From an uncultured Dysgonomonas sp. (GTDB taxonomy: Bacteria > Bacteroidota > Bacteroidia > Bacteroidales > Dysgonomonadaceae), in assembly GCA_945292135.1 (NCBI GenBank), contig CALYRA010000030.1:1-7984 (forward strand): a DNA stretch of 7,984 nucleotides. Direction: 5' to 3'. Positions within the stretch are counted from its first letter, which is position 1. The number at the start of each line of letters is the position of its first letter. Below are positions 6,740 through 7,984 of the stretch, in pieces. Under the pieces are notes generated by a model. The model was not told the DNA's origin. It made no database searches and saw nothing but the letters and a program-made list of their open reading frames with translations. A program made the translations under genes and the position numbers.

Positions 6740-7930
6740 ATGATATTAGAAAATAAGCATATCGTTTTAGGCATTACAGGTAGTATTGCCGCATATAAGG
6801 CGGCATCTTTAGCCCGCTTATTTATAAAGGCAGGCGCGGAAGTACAAATCGTAATGACGCCATCCGGCAAAGAATTTATAACTCCGGTTACATTATCTGC
6901 TTTGACTGGAAAACCTGTCGTTAGCGAATTTTTTACAGCAAATGACGGGACTTGGCACAGTCATGTAGATTTGGGATTATGGGCGGATTTAATGATAATT
7001 GCACCTGCGACTGCTTCTACATTGGGGAAAATGGCGAACGGAATAGCTGATAATATGCTTATAACAACTTATCTTTCAATGAAAGCTCCTGTAATGATAG
7101 CTCCCGCTATGGACTTGGATATGTTTGCCCATCCATCAACGACACGAAATATTGAGATGTTGAAATCTTATGGAAATATAATAATAGAACCCGCTTCAGG
7201 TGAATTGGCAAGTCATATTGTAGGAAAAGGAAGAATGGAAGAACCTGAGAAAATATTTGAATATGTCGTTTCTTTTTTTGAAAAACAGCAAACGCTTTCA
7301 AAAAAAAAAATACTGATAACAGCGGGACCTACTTATGAAAAAATCGATCCAGTTCGCTTTATAGGTAATTACTCTTCCGGAAAAATGGGTTTTGCCTTAG
7401 CAGAAGAATGTGCCTCAAGAGGCGCTAAAGTAACTCTTATCGCCGGTCCCGTATCGCTCGAAACAAAATCTCCGAATATACATCGTATAGATGTTGAATC
7501 AGCGGAAGAAATGTTCGAAGCTTCGGTTGAAGCCTTTCCCTCTATGGATGCGGCTATACTTTGCGCGGCAGTTGCTGATTATAAGGTTAAAGAACAAGCT
7601 AAGGAAAAAATAAAAAGAACAGGAGATGAAATGAATATGTTGCTAATCCCTAATAAAGATATTGCCGCCCAATTAGGGCAAATGAAAAATAAGCAACTAC
7701 TTGTAGGTTTTGCTCTGGAAACAAACGACGAAGAATCTAATGCCATAAAGAAAATGGAGAAAAAAAATCTCGATTTTATAGTTCTTAATTCCCTGAATGA
7801 TACAGGCGCAGGTTTTCAGCATGATACGAATAAAATCTCAATTCTTTCTAAAAACGGCGAAAAAGAAGATTTTCCTTTAAAATCTAAAAAAGAAGTAGCT
7901 TTTGATATTATAAATCGTATTTTCAATTAA
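6740..7930 (+). CDS. coaBC: CoaBC, phosphopantothenoylcysteine decarboxylase / phosphopantothenate-cysteine ligase
   Basis: A bifunctional 396-residue cytosolic enzyme making 4'-phosphopantetheine for coenzyme A. CoaB joins 4'-phosphopantothenate to cysteine with CTP, and the FMN-dependent CoaC decarboxylates the product. CoaC covers about 1-185: GITGSIAAYK at 11-20, His75 in TWHSHVDLGLWAD, PATAS at 89-93 and APAMDLDMFAHPST at 121-134. CoaB covers about 188-396: ILITAGPTYEKIDPVRFIGN ending in Asn210, then YSSGKMG, and AAVADYK at 276-282. At the usual PxMN motif this protein has PAMD, and the segment SGELASHIVGKGRM lacks the Cys of the E. coli enzyme; I recall similar wording in other Bacteroidetes. 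The ATG at 6740 is chosen over a TTG at 6719 because the latter lies at the predicted transcription start and adds unconserved residues. It ends with TAA. It is divergent from the transporter operon. Confidence 0.95.
   Translation: MILENKHIVLGITGSIAAYKAASLARLFIKAGAEVQIVMTPSGKEFITPVTLSALTGKPVVSEFFTANDGTWHSHVDLGLWADLMIIAPATASTLGKMANGIADNMLITTYLSMKAPVMIAPAMDLDMFAHPSTTRNIEMLKSYGNIIIEPASGELASHIVGKGRMEEPEKIFEYVVSFFEKQQTLSKKKILITAGPTYEKIDPVRFIGNYSSGKMGFALAEECASRGAKVTLIAGPVSLETKSPNIHRIDVESAEEMFEASVEAFPSMDAAILCAAVADYKVKEQAKEKIKRTGDEMNMLLIPNKDIAAQLGQMKNKQLLVGFALETNDEESNAIKKMEKKNLDFIVLNSLNDTGAGFQHDTNKISILSKNGEKEDFPLKSKKEVAFDIINRIFN
7300..7310 (+). repeat. A11 homopolymer at the CoaC/CoaB junction
   Basis: Eleven A in a row span Ser187-Lys-Lys-Lys-Ile191, exactly between the two enzyme domains of CoaBC. 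One A lost gives KKKY and then TGA (191 aa); one gained gives KKKNTDNSGTYL and then TGA (198 aa). Either product would be a CoaC domain of about the size of monofunctional decarboxylases. Confidence 0.7.
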
Positions 7931-7984
7931 AAATTAATACATTTATGATAGTTTGGTTTGCGATGCTGTAAACTAAAGCTGTAC

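Noticed and set aside
6508..6870. 120-codon minus-strand frame crossing the divergent control region and the start of coaBC
   Set aside because: It overlaps two well-supported genes and both predicted promoters, and has no homology I recognise.
6953..6966. TTGGCAC-N5-TGTA as a sigma-54 promoter
   Set aside because: The -12 half lacks the required GC, and it lies inside the coaBC coding sequence.
7949..7975. TAGTTT ... AAACTA inverted repeat after coaBC as a terminator
   Set aside because: The stem is only six AT-rich pairs with a 15-nt loop and no following T run.

Overview
The window looks like chromosomal core DNA of a Bacteroidales bacterium. The evidence is protein similarity by eye: RpoN, CoaBC, the PAP2-like protein and the peptide transporters all have the wording familiar from Bacteroides, Parabacteroides and Dysgonomonas relatives. 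AT-rich coding DNA, leaders that mostly lack Shine-Dalgarno sites, and Bacteroidetes-type -7 elements (TAnnTTTG) fit this. No mobile element, tRNA, rRNA or CRISPR array is visible.

Layout. From position 6532 down to 1 runs a very compact minus-strand gene train: POT-family peptide transporter A (6532-4829), POT-family transporter B (4825-2708), a hypoxanthine/uracil-DNA glycosylase-like enzyme (2701-2207), sigma-54 rpoN (2185-740), a PAP2-like membrane protein (736-101), and the first 16 codons of purE (50-1, running off the window). Gaps are 3, 6, 21, 3 and 50 nt, so this is probably one operon. A 207-nt divergent control region (6533-6739) separates it from plus-strand coaBC (6740-7930), which makes 4'-phosphopantetheine for coenzyme A. 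The last 54 nt hold no recognisable gene.

The main result is that two genes in the train carry a single in-frame TAA where the family has glutamate. In rpoN the TAA at 1351-1349 is codon 279 of an otherwise full-length 481-codon frame. It separates the activator- and core-binding half from the DNA-binding half. In transporter B the TAA at 4744-4742 is codon 28 and replaces the first Glu of the family's ExxER motif. The neighbouring paralogue has GAA ATG TGG at exactly this place, where B has TAA ATG TGG. Reading frame and homology continue on both sides with no indel. Both fit one G-to-T change on the coding strand (GAA to TAA). TAA also ends five of the six complete genes here, so a genome-wide codon reassignment is not supported. 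The live explanations are early gene decay in a host-restricted or drifting lineage, DNA damage or sequencing error of the C-to-A type, or stop-codon suppression.

Secondary points: an 11-A tract lies exactly at the CoaC/CoaB domain junction, where slippage would give a stand-alone CoaC; a repeated GATATATCT lies inside the predicted coaBC promoter; a perfect 16-bp dyad lies just downstream of the predicted promoter of the minus-strand operon; and the PAP2-like gene has a TTG start followed by an A9 tract.
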